DNA of 64,000 nt from Rhodococcus jostii RHA1 (GCF_000014565.1 NC_008269.1:248001-312000); one strand, 5' to 3'; shown: positions 1-11,856, numbered from the stretch's first letter. Made by a program: numbers and translations. Notes: generated from the sequence alone by a model not told the origin.

Positions 1-14
1 GAGACACGGCAAAG

Positions 15-224
15 GTGAATCGGATGGTGACCTTCGCGCTTCGCTGGTTCCCGCATGGCGGCGGCCCGGCGGAGGAGATTATCGCTGTTTTCGGTATGGA
101 TACCGGCGAGTTCTTCCGCTGTCTGCACGCGCAGCTGCACCCGAACCCCCCGACTCCGCTTCGGCCGACGATCGTGGAGAAGATGAAGGCAGTGGCACGG
201 CGGCGTCTGTGGCTCGCGGGTTGA
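15..224 (+). CDS. small conserved protein, DUF3263-like
   Basis: A 69-residue protein starting at GTG. The central segment reads ALRWFPHGGGPAEEIIAVFG, followed by a second helix FFRCLHAQLHP and a basic C-terminal end. This resembles the short actinobacterial DUF3263-type proteins (an aromatic/basic start, a GGG-[AP]-E-E turn and a 'FG' hydrophobic patch), which have a helix-turn-helix-like shape and no known role. It lies at the window edge, so an upstream operon partner cannot be excluded. No membrane segment or signal peptide is seen. Family assignment is by recall of the pattern and is moderate. Confidence 0.5.
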   Translation: MNRMVTFALRWFPHGGGPAEEIIAVFGMDTGEFFRCLHAQLHPNPPTPLRPTIVEKMKAVARRRLWLAG

Positions 225-400
225 GATCCACGGCTCGCGGAACGCTTGGACGCGCTCCGGTTGCATACCGGCAGCTGGCGCTAGTGGGAACGCTGTGCGT
301 GGGGCAGGCACGGCTCCGGGAGTTTTCCACAGGACTGCCGCAGATCATCTGTGGGAATGCAGGCGCGCCGCTTGCCGGTCGACAATAGAGCGTGCCGTGT

Positions 401-619
401 CCTCGAACCCGTCGGTGATGATCTGCGGGGCCTGCTGGCGAAGAAGGCCGTACAGCGGGACCGCCGCAAACCGTGGGCGACGACGTCACTGCCTCCGGGA
501 GCGCGTGTGGTCACCGAATACGGCTGAACGGGCCGGACGGCTCCCCCAGCTGGAACGACTCGGCTTCGGACTCGTCGGCTACGGCTACACCACCTGCACC
601 GAAAACTCCGGCCCGCTGG
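401..619 (+). pseudogene. decayed internal fragment of an aconitase gene
   Basis: This stretch aligns base by base with positions 7405-7625 of the intact aconitase gene in the same window. Both carry the segment that encodes SNPSVMI, then LLAKKAV, then [19 protein letters not shown]. Several indels change the frame, so the translation is only locally recognisable. Within the best preserved part, the first iron-sulfur-ligand cysteine of the GCTTC motif has become tyrosine (GYTTC). Nothing else between about 225 and 710 looks coding. It is the remains of a second acn copy, too decayed to function. Confidence 0.85.
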
Positions 620-710
620 CCGGGCAACGCGAGTGTGAGCAGTTTCCCACCGGATGAGCGGCGGGGCGATCATGGCGACGAGGAAAGCCGTGTCACTCAC
701 TCCGTCGTGG

Positions 711-1256
711 TCATTGGTCTGTTGCCGCTGCTGACAGCGGTGTGATGAGGAACGCGAGCCGGAATTTTCCGATTTTGATCTCGTCACCGTCGGCGAGCAG
801 TGCGGTGTCGACCGGTGTCCCGTTGCGGTAGGTGCCGTTGAGGCTGCCGACATCGGTCACCCGAAATGTGTCGTTGTCGCGCCGGATCTGGGCGTGGCGA
901 CGGCCGACGGTCGTGTCGTCGAGGTAGATGTCGCTGTCGATGTGGCGACCGATCGTGGTGACCGTCTGATCGAGCAGGAACCAGTCACCGCGGTTGGGCC
1001 CCCGGGTGACCACGAGCAGTGCCGAACCGGACGGCAGTGCCTCGACCTCGGCACGGTCCCAAGGCGGGTCGCTGGGGGCCGGATGCCGTCGACGGCGGGC
1101 GGTGGGGAGGTTCACCCCGGCACACGTCTTCGCCGACAGTGGGCCATTGAGTGACAATTCGGTCACCAGTGCGGCTTTCGCTCGATACTCGCGGAGCAGA
1201 CGGTGAGCGTCGTCTCGGTCGATTTTGGTGTCGGTGATGTCGAATGGTGCGGTCAC
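711..1256 (-). CDS. GarA-like FHA-domain protein with altered phosphothreonine pocket
   Basis: The C-terminal 105 residues form a forkhead-associated domain very like mycobacterial GarA (GSALLVVTRGPNRG, FLLDQTVTTIGRH, DVGSLNGTY, DGDEIKIGKFRLAFL). GarA binds and tunes 2-oxoglutarate dehydrogenase, glutamate dehydrogenase and glutamate synthase and is switched by phosphorylation of a threonine in an ETTS motif. Here the N-terminus (MTAPFDITDTKIDRDDAHRL) lacks that motif. The conserved serine of the S-R-R-H phosphothreonine pocket is glycine (TVGRRHAQ). It may therefore act constitutively or bind without phosphothreonine. It is transcribed divergently from the regulator at 1484 across an A/T-rich 230-bp gap. 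Confidence 0.8.
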   Translation of the reverse strand: MTAPFDITDTKIDRDDAHRLLREYRAKAALVTELSLNGPLSAKTCAGVNLPTARRRRHPAPSDPPWDRAEVEALPSGSALLVVTRGPNRGDWFLLDQTVTTIGRHIDSDIYLDDTTVGRRHAQIRRDNDTFRVTDVGSLNGTYRNGTPVDTALLADGDEIKIGKFRLAFLITPLSAAATDQ

Positions 1257-1453
1257 GACGAGGTCCTCTCTCTGCGCGAGGAGAGCAAGCTAGCACTACC
1301 TCATACAACAACTATTATTTACTATTAGATTAGTGCAAACTCATTGACCGACGGTAGGTGCAATGCATGTGACGCGCATCACTAGCACCGTGTGACCTCG
1401 AAGGATCCGACGCTCGACCCCGCGCTGAGTTCCCTCGCCGATACGGATGGTTT

Positions 1454-1478
1454 CTACTAATAGTCTCGGCTAAAGTAG
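1454..1478. promoter_or_regulatory. candidate operator/promoter of SufR-like regulator 1
   Basis: Imperfect inverted repeat CTACT-N15-AGTAG just before the start codon at 1484. The right arm contains a TAAAGT box about 8 bases before the ATG and no ribosome-binding site is visible. A leaderless transcript is therefore likely, with the palindrome over its own -10 box. A related CTATTAG/CTAATAG motif recurs near 1322. The site is weaker than those at 23226 and 28629. Confidence 0.35.
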
Positions 1479-1483
1479 GCACT

Positions 1484-2167
1484 ATGAGCGAGCAGACGTT
1501 GATCGACCCCACGCTGCCGACCGCGCTCGGCGAGACCCGGAACCGGGTGCTGGACCTGTTGTGCGCCGCGGCGGAACCGATGGGCGTACAGGACATCGCC
1601 GACCGGGTCGACCTGCATCCGAATACGGCCCGGTTTCATCTGGACGGATTGGTCGACGCGGGCCTGGCCGAGCGTCGCGCCGAGGACAGCCGCCGGCCGG
1701 GTCGGCCCCGGATGGTCTATGCCGCTACCCCCTCGGATGCGTCCACCGGACAGCGCAGCTATCGGTTGCTGGCGGAGATGCTGACCGGTCTGATCGCCGA
1801 CACTCTGCCGGAGCCCGGCCGGGCTGCCGAGACGGCCGGGGAGGCGTGGGGTCGCTACCTGGCGGAGCGGCCGGCCCCGTCGCAGCGGGTGGACGCCGCC
1901 GACGGGGTCCGCCGGTTGTCGACGGTGCTGGCCGAGTCCGGCTTCGCCCCGGGCGTGGTGGAGAACCTCGATCGACCAGTGATCCCGTTGCGACACTGCC
2001 CGTTCCGGGAGGTAGCCGAGCGGCACCGGGACGTGGTGTGTTCGCTGCACCTGGGCTTGATCCGCGGGGCGCTGGCCGAGGTGCGGGCACCGCTCGCGGC
2101 CGATCGACTCGAACCGTTCGTCGAGCCGTCGCTCTGCCTGGCGCACCTGATCCCCACCCCCGAATGA
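1484..2167 (+). CDS. SufR-like winged-helix regulator with three conserved cysteines (no. 1)
   Basis: A 227-residue protein of the ArsR/SufR-type COG2345 group. Residues 20-85 form a winged helix with recognition helix VDLHPNTARFHLDGLVDAGL and a basic wing RRPGRPR. The C-terminal part carries C172-PF, C186 in DVVC-SLH, and C218 in LCLAH: C-X13-C-X31-C. Three paralogues (19760, 22526, 27833) keep the same pattern. In SufR proteins comparable cysteines bind an iron-sulfur cluster that controls DNA binding. Binding of a cluster here is inference. It probably senses redox, iron-sulfur status or nitric oxide. Its targets may include its own gene, the divergent FHA gene and the catalase region downstream. 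Confidence 0.8.
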   Translation: MSEQTLIDPTLPTALGETRNRVLDLLCAAAEPMGVQDIADRVDLHPNTARFHLDGLVDAGLAERRAEDSRRPGRPRMVYAATPSDASTGQRSYRLLAEMLTGLIADTLPEPGRAAETAGEAWGRYLAERPAPSQRVDAADGVRRLSTVLAESGFAPGVVENLDRPVIPLRHCPFREVAERHRDVVCSLHLGLIRGALAEVRAPLAADRLEPFVEPSLCLAHLIPTPE

Positions 2168-2198
2168 GAGTTACCTCCACCTCGTGTGATTAGCGAGT

Positions 2199-2217
2199 GG
2201 TTGTTTCCCGGACAACC
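2199..2217 (+). terminator. weak hairpin after regulator 1
   Basis: GGTGT-free hairpin GGTTGT-N7-ACAACC, with a second ACAACC arm a few bases later. There is no T-run. It could end transcription of the regulator gene. Evidence is structural only. Confidence 0.3.
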
Positions 2218-2341
2218 TCCCGGACAACCGATCACGCCGTAACCAGATATCGGTCATTGTGGCAGCCACCGAGAACGTCGCTTGACGGATTCAAGAAGAC
2301 ATGATGCCCTGAGGGGTATGCGGCACAACACATCACGCGAT

Positions 2342-2510
2342 GTGGAATTGCGGTTGCGGGAAGTCGACCTTCGGCTCACCAGCCCGCGACGGGGCTGTGC
2401 TCGAGGTTCTCGATGATCACCCACACCTCACTGCGAGAGACATCGCCCATCTGGTCCGCGAGCAGATCGAAACAGGTGTCTCAAGCAAGCGATACCGAGG
2501 TCGTCTTCTG
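2342..2510 (+). pseudogene. broken fur-family regulator upstream of catalase
   Basis: The first 17 codons read VELRLREVDLRLTSPRR, the typical start of an actinobacterial FurA/Fur protein. An extra G in the GGGG run at 2391-2394 throws it out of frame. The next frame continues [22 protein letters not shown], the Fur DNA-binding helices, to about residue 45. After GVSSK the similarity dissolves through further indels, and the dimer/metal-binding domain is absent. In actinobacteria a fur gene often precedes a catalase gene and represses it. Here only the ruin remains, directly before the catalase start, so the catalase has probably lost this control. Confidence 0.75.
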
Positions 2511-2545
2511 AGGGCTGTGTCCGCAACGTCGAAAGAAAGAAGGGC

Positions 2546-4069
2546 ATGATGGTTGAGAACAACTACACCACCGATGATGCGGGAATTCCGGTACCGAGCG
2601 ACGAGCGTTCGCTCACCGTCGGCGCGGACGGTCCGATCTTGCTGCACGACGCCTACCTCATCGAAAAGATGGCTGCTTTCAATCGCGAGCGTGTACCCGA
2701 GCGGCAGCCTCATGCCAAAGGAGGAGGGGCGTTCGGCACATTCGAGGTGACGGGCGATGTCAGTGCGTTTACCTTGGCGGACCTGTTCCAGCCTGGCAAG
2801 AAGACGGAGATGCTCGCACGGTTCTCCACAGTCGCCGGCGAACGTGGCAGTCCGGATACCTGGCGCGACCCGCGCGGTTTTGCCCTCAAATTCTATACCG
2901 AACAAGGCAATTTCGACATGGTCGGCAACAACACTCCGGTCTTCTTCATGCGGGACCCGATGAAATTCCAGGATTTCATCCGTTCGCAGAAGCGGCGTGC
3001 CGACAACAATCTGCGCGATCATGATATGCAGTGGGATTTTTGGACGCTGTCTCCGGAGTCCGCGCATCAGGTGACGTGGTTGATGGGTGACCGCGGAATT
3101 CCGCGCACCTGGCGGCACATGAACGGCTATTCCAGCCATACGTACATGTGGATGAACGCCGCGGGCGAGAAGTTCTGGGTGAAGTACCACTTCATCACCG
3201 ATCAGGGAATCGAGTTCTTCACGCAGGACGAGGGCGATCAGATGGCCTCGATCGACACCGACTACCACCTTCGTGACTTGTGGGAGCACATCGAACAAGG
3301 TGATTATCCCAGCTGGACACTCAAGATGCAGATCATGCCGTTCGAGGATGCAAAGACGTACCGGTTCAACCCGTTCGACCTCACCAAGGTCTGGCCGCAT
3401 GCGGACTATCCACTCGTCGAAGTCGGCAAGATGACGCTGAACCGCAATCCGAGCAACTACCACACCGAGATCGAGCAGGGGGCATTCGAGCCCAGCAACG
3501 CCGTGCCCGGAACCGGGCCGAGTCCGGACAAGATGCTGCTCGGCCGGTGGTTCTCGTATCCCGATTCGCATCGGCACCGCATCGGCGCCAACTACAAGGA
3601 GCTGCCGGTCAACCGGCCACACGCGACCACCGTGCGGTCGTATTCGAAGGATGGCCACATGCGCCACGAGAATCCCGGAGACCCGGTGTATGTACCCAAC
3701 TCCAAGGGCGGCCCGCATGCGGATCCAGCGGTGGCGGGCGAACCCATCGGCTGGTACAGCGACGGGGACATGGTGCGGCAGGCCTACACACTTCGCCAGG
3801 ACGACGACGATTGGGGTCAGGCGGGCACGATGGTACGCGACGTTCTCGACGATGCGGCCCGCGGACGCTTGGTCGACAACATCGTCGGGCACCTACTCAA
3901 CGGCGTGAGCGAACCTGTCCTGGCGAGAGTGTTCGAGTATTGGCGCAATGTGGACAAAGGCCTCGGCGACAAAGTCGCGCAGGGGGTGCGCGCCAAAAAG
4001 GATGAACTCGATCCCAAGGCCGCGGGACAAGACAACCCGTCGCGTCGATCCGCTCAAGAGAAGGCCTGA
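2546..4069 (+). CDS. katA: monofunctional heme catalase
   Basis: A 507-residue small-subunit (clade 3 type) catalase that splits hydrogen peroxide in the cytoplasm. Visible signatures are the distal histidine in [17 protein letters not shown] (about residue 55), the distal asparagine region [18 protein letters not shown], and the heme-ligand tyrosine motif [14 protein letters not shown] (about residue 337). Length and motifs are complete. The start ATG follows GAAAGAAAGAAGG. The gene sits immediately after a decayed fur gene, so the ancestral arrangement was probably a fur-kat operon. A hairpin at 4185 follows it. Confidence 0.95.
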   Translation: MMVENNYTTDDAGIPVPSDERSLTVGADGPILLHDAYLIEKMAAFNRERVPERQPHAKGGGAFGTFEVTGDVSAFTLADLFQPGKKTEMLARFSTVAGERGSPDTWRDPRGFALKFYTEQGNFDMVGNNTPVFFMRDPMKFQDFIRSQKRRADNNLRDHDMQWDFWTLSPESAHQVTWLMGDRGIPRTWRHMNGYSSHTYMWMNAAGEKFWVKYHFITDQGIEFFTQDEGDQMASIDTDYHLRDLWEHIEQGDYPSWTLKMQIMPFEDAKTYRFNPFDLTKVWPHADYPLVEVGKMTLNRNPSNYHTEIEQGAFEPSNAVPGTGPSPDKMLLGRWFSYPDSHRHRIGANYKELPVNRPHATTVRSYSKDGHMRHENPGDPVYVPNSKGGPHADPAVAGEPIGWYSDGDMVRQAYTLRQDDDDWGQAGTMVRDVLDDAARGRLVDNIVGHLLNGVSEPVLARVFEYWRNVDKGLGDKVAQGVRAKKDELDPKAAGQDNPSRRSAQEKA

Positions 4070-4184
4070 GGACTTCGTCAGATCGTGATCACCTACACCG
4101 AGACCCCTCACTCCGTCTGCACCGGGTCGATGCGCTTCTCGGGTGGTTCCACTGGTAGCTGATCCGCCAACCACACATGAATAC

Positions 4185-4216
4185 GCCTGTCGCTCAGTAT
4201 GGATTAAACGACAGGC
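4185..4216 (+). terminator. hairpin downstream of catalase
   Basis: Inverted repeat GCCTGTCG-N16-CGACAGGC, about 115 bases after the catalase stop. There is no following T-run, as is common in high-GC actinobacteria. The rest of 4070-4354 holds no gene that I can see. Confidence 0.4.
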
Positions 4217-4354
4217 ATATTCGGATCTATCGCCACCCTCGGCCGACTGCTTAGGCGGGCCGCCCCCTCATGAAGAATCGCGCGAGAAGGACTGGTATTG
4301 AATCGAGCGTGGTTGCACACTGGATAGATCGGCCTACGAGCGAACGAGAAGAGC

Positions 4355-4636
4355 ATGCCCGTGTTCGTCGTTGAATACACCTACAGCCCCGAAACATCCT
4401 CCGGTCGTGATGATCACCGAACCGACCACCATGCGTGGCTCGCCGAATTGGTCCGCCGCAAAGTGGTCCTGTCATCGGGTCCCCTCGCCGACCATACCGG
4501 CGCCCAGTTCATCGTCGACGCCGCCGACGAAGACACCGTCACACGTCTGTTCACACACGATCCATTTGCTCAAGCAAACCTCGTAGCAAAGGTTCTCATC
4601 GGCACATGGAACCCCGTGGGTGAAATCCGCGCCTAG
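4355..4636 (+). CDS. YciI-family protein (copy 1)
   Basis: A 93-residue cytoplasmic protein with the YciI ferredoxin-like fold pattern: an N-terminal strand FVVEYTYSP, then DDHRTDHHAWLAELVRRKVVLSSGPLAD with the conserved H/D pair, and a C-terminal FTHDPFAQANL segment. YciI proteins are small dimers related to muconolactone isomerases, usually with no assigned reaction. A near-identical paralogue lies at 39996, on the far side of the transposon nest. The start follows GAGAAGAGC. It is transcribed alone. Confidence 0.85.
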   Translation: MPVFVVEYTYSPETSSGRDDHRTDHHAWLAELVRRKVVLSSGPLADHTGAQFIVDAADEDTVTRLFTHDPFAQANLVAKVLIGTWNPVGEIRA

Positions 4637-4671
4637 ATGCTGATCCACGCCAGTGTCAGGATCGGGCATCG

Positions 4672-4869
4672 TCAGCGGAATTGACCGAACCGTGCACGGT
4701 ATCTCTTGAAGGCTCGATGACCTCTGGTACTCGACGGTTCTCGTCGAACGGTCATAACCTCGACGCCGGGGATCCGTTGTGCGTAACTCGTCGTCTGAAA
4801 TAGCCAGACCGCGGCACGGTCGCATTCGATAACAAGGCGCTCGTCTTGCCAGCGTGGCGGATGCACCAC
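4672..4869 (-). CDS. possible small protein following the VOC gene
   Basis: A 65-residue reading frame that begins about ten bases after the stop of the VOC gene on the same strand. It is rich in arginine and aromatic residues (WLFQTTSYAQRIPGVEVMTV) and matches no family I recognise. Its position suggests a downstream partner or a remnant. It could equally be chance; confidence is low. Confidence 0.25.
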   Translation of the reverse strand: MVHPPRWQDERLVIECDRAAVWLFQTTSYAQRIPGVEVMTVRREPSSTRGHRAFKRYRARFGQFR

Positions 4870-4878
4870 CGCCTGTGG

Positions 4879-5298
4879 TCACCCGCGGAATCGTTGCGCG
4901 ATCAGCTCCCGCGGTAGCTGCTCGGGGCCCGGGTAGGCGACGATGACCCGGATGCCGTCCGGGTCGCAACCATCCACGAAGGTCACCCCACCGACCGTCT
5001 GCGTGTATGTGGCCGCGTCATATGTGCGTAGTCGCTCGGTGATCCGCGCCAACTCGTCCTCGGTGTCGGCGGCCCACATGACGTAGTGGACGCCGATAAC
5101 GCTTACCCCGCGACGGGTCGATGCCCCCTTCTTCGCGTACATGTAGATCTGAAAGTTGTCCGGCGTCAGAAGGAGTGCTGCATCGGGCTCGCGCACAGCG
5201 ACACGGCAGGCGAATACGTCGCAGTAGTACTTCACCGACCGATCCAACTCGGCCACTTGCATCACCGACGAGGCAACCTTGGCAGCGCACATTTTCAT
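4879..5298 (-). CDS. VOC (glyoxalase/dioxygenase-fold) family protein
   Basis: A 139-residue single-module VOC protein. It shows the module start SVMQVAELDRSVKYYCDVF, a middle strand pair ending VIGVHYVMWA and the closing VTFVDGCDPDGIRVIVAYPGP. The family includes metal-dependent lyases, dioxygenases and resistance proteins, so no reaction can be named. Histidine 77-region (VHYVMW) and the DPDG turn are typical. The gene diverges from the decarboxylase/aconitase operon across 5299-5629, about 330 bases with no other gene visible. Confidence 0.75.
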   Translation of the reverse strand: MKMCAAKVASSVMQVAELDRSVKYYCDVFACRVAVREPDAALLLTPDNFQIYMYAKKGASTRRGVSVIGVHYVMWAADTEDELARITERLRTYDAATYTQTVGGVTFVDGCDPDGIRVIVAYPGPEQLPRELIAQRFRG

Positions 5299-5629
5299 CT
5301 CCTACGCCCGGGCGGTCCATGATCTTCAACCGCTCACGGCGCGGGGTGGACCCGTCGCTCAGATCGGAACGCACGCATCCAATATTGTCCTCCGACACCA
5401 TCGCGCCGCGCAATGCGGCAAGCGAATCGGGCCGATGACTAATCGTCCCACACTGTCCTGCAGATCGCCCCACTCCGTCTGCACCGTTGAGCCACCGGAT
5501 CGGTCGTGGAGGTGGGGACATTCGGCCCTGGCAATTTGATGCGGACGGGCTATGGTGGCAGGCAAGGTCCGCGCTGCTGCTGCGGTGTCTGTGCTACGGC
5601 TGGCAACGCTGAAACAGGAGGACAGCTGT

Positions 5630-8784
<3,155 letters not shown>

Positions 8785-9023
8785 GCGGCTCGCCATAGAG
8801 CACCCATGCGGAAACAGCGTCTCTCGCACAGCCCCCGCACCTCCGCCGCCGTCACCCGGCGTGGAGTGAACCGTGCCAGGCCGCCCACGTGCATCGGATG
8901 CTCGCGGGACTCACCCCACAGCAACAGTGAGTCGGTCGTGGAAGCAACAGGGTGACACCCTTTCGTTCCCCGACCAGGGCCGGAGACCCCTGTTCAAGGT
9001 CTGGCGGTGCAGAACTCGTGCGG

Positions 9024-9817
9024 CTACCGCACGACTGCCTTGCGGTTGAACAGCAACGCGCGTTTGACTTCGGTGATCGCTTGCGTCACCTTGATTCCGC
9101 GCGGACAAGCGTCGGTGCAATTGAACCGCCAGATCAAACCGTTCCTGATGACATCGGGTCAGGAGCCCACCCGCGAGCGGATCCAGTCCCAGGCCGATCG
9201 TGCCCGGTACGACGACACCACCGAGTGCATCCTGTGCGCGTGCTGTACCGAGTCGTGCCCGGTGTATTGGGCGGATGGTAGCTATTTCGGGCCGGCCGCC
9301 ATCGTCAACGCCCATCGCTTCATTTTCGACAGCCGCGACGAAGGCGCCGGGGAGCGGATGGACATTCTGGGGCGGCGTCGACGGCGTCTGGCGTTGCCGC
9401 ACCGTACGCCGAGAAGAACGGCTCCATGTCGACGACGAGATCCTTCTCGACCGGGAGTCCCTTGAGGGGTGCGATCGTGACGGTGGTGTTCTTACCGTCT
9501 TTGTTCAGCATGTCGCGCATGAGCACCTTGCACGCGAGCCGGTTGACTCCGTTGATGACCATTGCATCCGATCCGCACACGCCGTGCGCGCACGAGCGGC
9601 GGAAGGTCAGGGTCCCGTCGAGATACCCCTTGACGTAGGTGAGCAGGTTGAGCAACCGATCGGTGGGCAGGCACGGAACCTCGAAGCTGACCCATCCGGC
9701 CTTGCCCGGGTCCTCGGGGTTGAAACGGCGAATCTTCAACGTGACCATCACGGCGCCTTCGGGGACTGGCGGTAGCGCGACGAAACCCGGGCCCTCGTTG
9801 TTCATGGTGACAGACAT
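9024..9817 (-). pseudogene. sdhB: succinate dehydrogenase iron-sulfur subunit with inverted middle
   Basis: Three adjoining pieces of one sdhB gene. Piece 1 (9817 down to 9404, minus strand) encodes the N-terminal half with the [2Fe-2S] motif RRSCAHGVCGSDAM and ends at MEPFFSAY. Piece 3 (9125 down to 9024, minus strand) encodes FNCTDACPRGIKVTQAI and the stop. Piece 2 between them is on the opposite strand. The start follows GAGGTTGGAG. Succinate dehydrogenase SdhB carries electrons from flavin to quinone. No sdhA, sdhC or sdhD is nearby. The broken order means no functional protein in this orientation. Confidence 0.9.
9126..9403 (+). other. inverted 278-bp segment of sdhB
   Basis: Reads on the plus strand as RQIKPFLMTSGQEPTRERIQ and then ECILCACCTESCPV and FGPAAIVNAHRFIFDSRDE. 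This is precisely the part missing from the minus-strand sdhB pieces on either side. After ERMDIL a one-base shift is needed to reach VDGVWRCRT. Flipping it would rebuild SdhB order except for small indels at each joint. No long inverted repeats are seen at its edges. Confidence 0.85.
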
Positions 9818-9954
9818 GGTTATCGACTCCAACCTCGTCAATTACGTTTTCGGGGAGCTCGTCTCGGATTGTCCACAGGTTAGCTCAGTGGTCGGTTGTC
9901 GGATCGGAAAACCGGTCCGGACCCTCTCTCGCGCCGGGGGCCGCGTGATGTGCG

Positions 9955-10181
9955 GACGCGACACCCCTCCTAACGAGGGCCACGAGCACCGACAGTCCGT
10001 GCACGAGCATCCCGAGGGACATCGTGGCGTGGCCGGCGAAGGCGCCTGCCGGCACCACGACACGGTTGCGGGCGCGACACCGATGTTCTGCCGCATCACG
10101 GCCACGGTGCGCTCGCCAGGTGGATCGACTCGGGCAGCTTCAGCAGGTTCTCACCCATCAGTGCGGTGTCCGCGGTCTTCA
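9955..10181 (-). pseudogene. 3' remnant of a metal/cation P-type ATPase gene
   Basis: Read on the minus strand with two frameshifts, this gives KTADTALMGENLLKLPESI, then RTVAVMRQNIGVA, then AGAFAGHATMSLGMLVHGLS. That is the C-terminal hinge and last membrane helices of heavy-metal P1-type ATPases, where KLP-x-(12)-VMRQNI is typical. Only about 75 codons survive. It lies upstream of the broken sdhB and before the DUF488 gene. Confidence 0.65.
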
Positions 10182-10260
10182 CCCCCCACCGCCACCGCCA
10201 CAGTGCACCGCGGGTTTGTCATTCGTTGTGGGCACCGTCATTTCGTGTCATGATCGATCT

Positions 10261-10617
10261 ATGGGCCCGATCGAATTGGTGCGAGCCTATGACGCTCGCG
10301 GCACCAAGAAGACATCGCCAACCTTCTTGGTAGATCGACTGTGGCCACGGGGCATCGCGAAAGCGGACCTCGACTGCGACGCCTGGATCAAGGAGGTGGC
10401 ACCCAGCACGCAGCTGCGGACCTGGTTCGGCCACCAGGCGGATCGCTTTCCGGAGTTCCGCACCCGCTACCTTCAGGAACTCGACACCAATCGCGCTGCC
10501 GCCCAACCGATCGTCGAGGCGGCGCGTAACGGGACTGTGGTGCTGCTGTATTCGGCGAAGGACCTCGAGCACAACCAAGCCGTGGTCTTGCGCGAGTGGA
10601 TCTCGAATCAGTTCTGA
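10261..10617 (+). CDS. DUF488 family protein, YeaO type
   Basis: A 118-residue cytoplasmic protein with the DUF488/YeaO hallmarks FLVDRLWPRGIAKADL, WIKEVAPSTQLRTWFGH, FRTRYLQEL and VVLLYSAKDLEHNQAVVLREW. The function is unknown. It is often found beside redox or heme genes. The ATG at 10261 fits the family start. A different, longer DUF488 protein is encoded at 21911. It converges with the slipin gene across about 340 bases holding a strong hairpin. Confidence 0.85.
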   Translation: MGPIELVRAYDARGTKKTSPTFLVDRLWPRGIAKADLDCDAWIKEVAPSTQLRTWFGHQADRFPEFRTRYLQELDTNRAAAQPIVEAARNGTVVLLYSAKDLEHNQAVVLREWISNQF

Positions 10618-10860
10618 CATCACCGTAGGACGGCCTGAATACTCATCGCATCCATGAACCCTCGGCCTTGCACCTCGAGCCGTGCCGGTCGGCCGCGGTC
10701 AGAACGGGGCCGTGGTCCGCGGGGCGGTGGTGGGTCGGTCGCAGGTCAGTGCGGGCAGTCAGACCCCAAGGCCCGCAGGGCGACATCCTGGAAACCCGGA
10801 AGACACCGGGTGACGGTCCTGCCCCCTACCCGTAAGTCCCGCCGCAACAGAGGTCACCGT

Positions 10861-10891
10861 GGTGTCGGGGTGAACCACCGCTCCCGACACC
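10861..10891. terminator. hairpin between convergent genes
   Basis: Nine-base stem GGTGTCGGG-N13-CCCGACACC in the gap between the convergent DUF488 and slipin genes. It could serve as a bidirectional terminator. The remaining bases of 10618-10959 show no gene. Confidence 0.45.
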
Positions 10892-10959
10892 GCCTGCTGC
10901 CCAGGACCCCCGAACGGAACCGGCGATCACCGCTCTGGAACTTGCAGGGTCTATTGGCC

Positions 10960-11856
10960 CTATCCGAATCGTGATTGCTCGAGGGCGAATCCGCGGGCGT
11001 CGACGGATCTGTGTTGTGTGTGCCGGGTCGACGGTTCGTTGTTTACGTTGGCAGGCGTGGTTGTGGTTGTAGGTTCGGCTGTTCGCGTCGGAACATGGGC
11101 GGTGTGCGGTGTCGCTCGTTCCAGAAAGCGGAGCAACTCGACCGGGAACGGCAGCACGAGGGTCGAGTTCTTCTCGGCCGCGACTTCCACGACGGTTTGC
11201 AGGAGCCGCAGTTGCAGGGCGGCGGGATGTTCGGTCATGGTCTCGGCGGCCTGGGCCAGTTTCGCCGAGGCTTGCAGTTCGCCGTCGGCGGTGATGATGC
11301 GGGCCCGCCGTTCACGTTCGGCCTCGGCCTGGCGCGACATCGACCGCTTCATCGAATCGGGGAGGACCACATCCTTGATCTCCACCCGGTCGATCTGCAC
11401 ACCCCACCCCAGCGCGGGGCTGTCGATCATCAGCTCCAAGCCCTGGTTGAGGCCCTCCCGGTTGGACAGCAGGTCGTCGAGTTCGCTCTTGCCGATGATC
11501 GACCGCAGCGACGTCTGTGCGACCTGACCGATCGCGGAGACGTAGTCCTGCACGTCCACTGCCACTCGCACCGGATCGGCGACGTTGAAATAGACGACCG
11601 CATCCACCCGGACGGTCACGTTGTCGCGGGTGATGCCGTCCTGGGCGGGCACCGGCATCGTGATGATCTGCATGTTCACCTTCTCGAGCCGGTCGGCGAT
11701 CGGGATCAGCAACATCAGGCCCGGTGCGCGGACGGCGGGCTGGACGCGTCCGAACCGAAACACGACGCCGCGTTCGAACTGTTTGACGACGCGAATGCTC
11801 GAGCTCAGGCCGAGCAGGCCGAGTCCGACCAAGACGGCCACCGCATAGAGAATCAT
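10960..11856 (-). CDS. slipin (stomatin/SPFH-domain membrane protein)
   Basis: A 298-residue protein. Residues 3-20 form one membrane segment (LYAVAVLVGLGLLGL). It is followed by the SPFH/band-7 domain (SIRVVKQFERGVVFRFGR, PGLMLLIPIADRLEKV, MPVPAQDGITRDNV) and a coiled helix RSMSRQAEAERERRARIITA. The Thr/Pro-rich tail after residue 255 is disordered. Slipins oligomerise on the inner face of the membrane and are usually partnered by a NfeD protein, which is not seen here. The gene is monocistronic. Confidence 0.9.
   Translation of the reverse strand: MILYAVAVLVGLGLLGLSSSIRVVKQFERGVVFRFGRVQPAVRAPGLMLLIPIADRLEKVNMQIITMPVPAQDGITRDNVTVRVDAVVYFNVADPVRVAVDVQDYVSAIGQVAQTSLRSIIGKSELDDLLSNREGLNQGLELMIDSPALGWGVQIDRVEIKDVVLPDSMKRSMSRQAEAERERRARIITADGELQASAKLAQAAETMTEHPAALQLRLLQTVVEVAAEKNSTLVLPFPVELLRFLERATPHTAHVPTRTAEPTTTTTPANVNNEPSTRHTQHRSVDARGFALEQSRFG

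Noticed and set aside
5299..5629. A possible gene between the VOC and CMD genes
   Set aside because: Frames on both strands lack motifs, and the bases fit a divergent promoter region.
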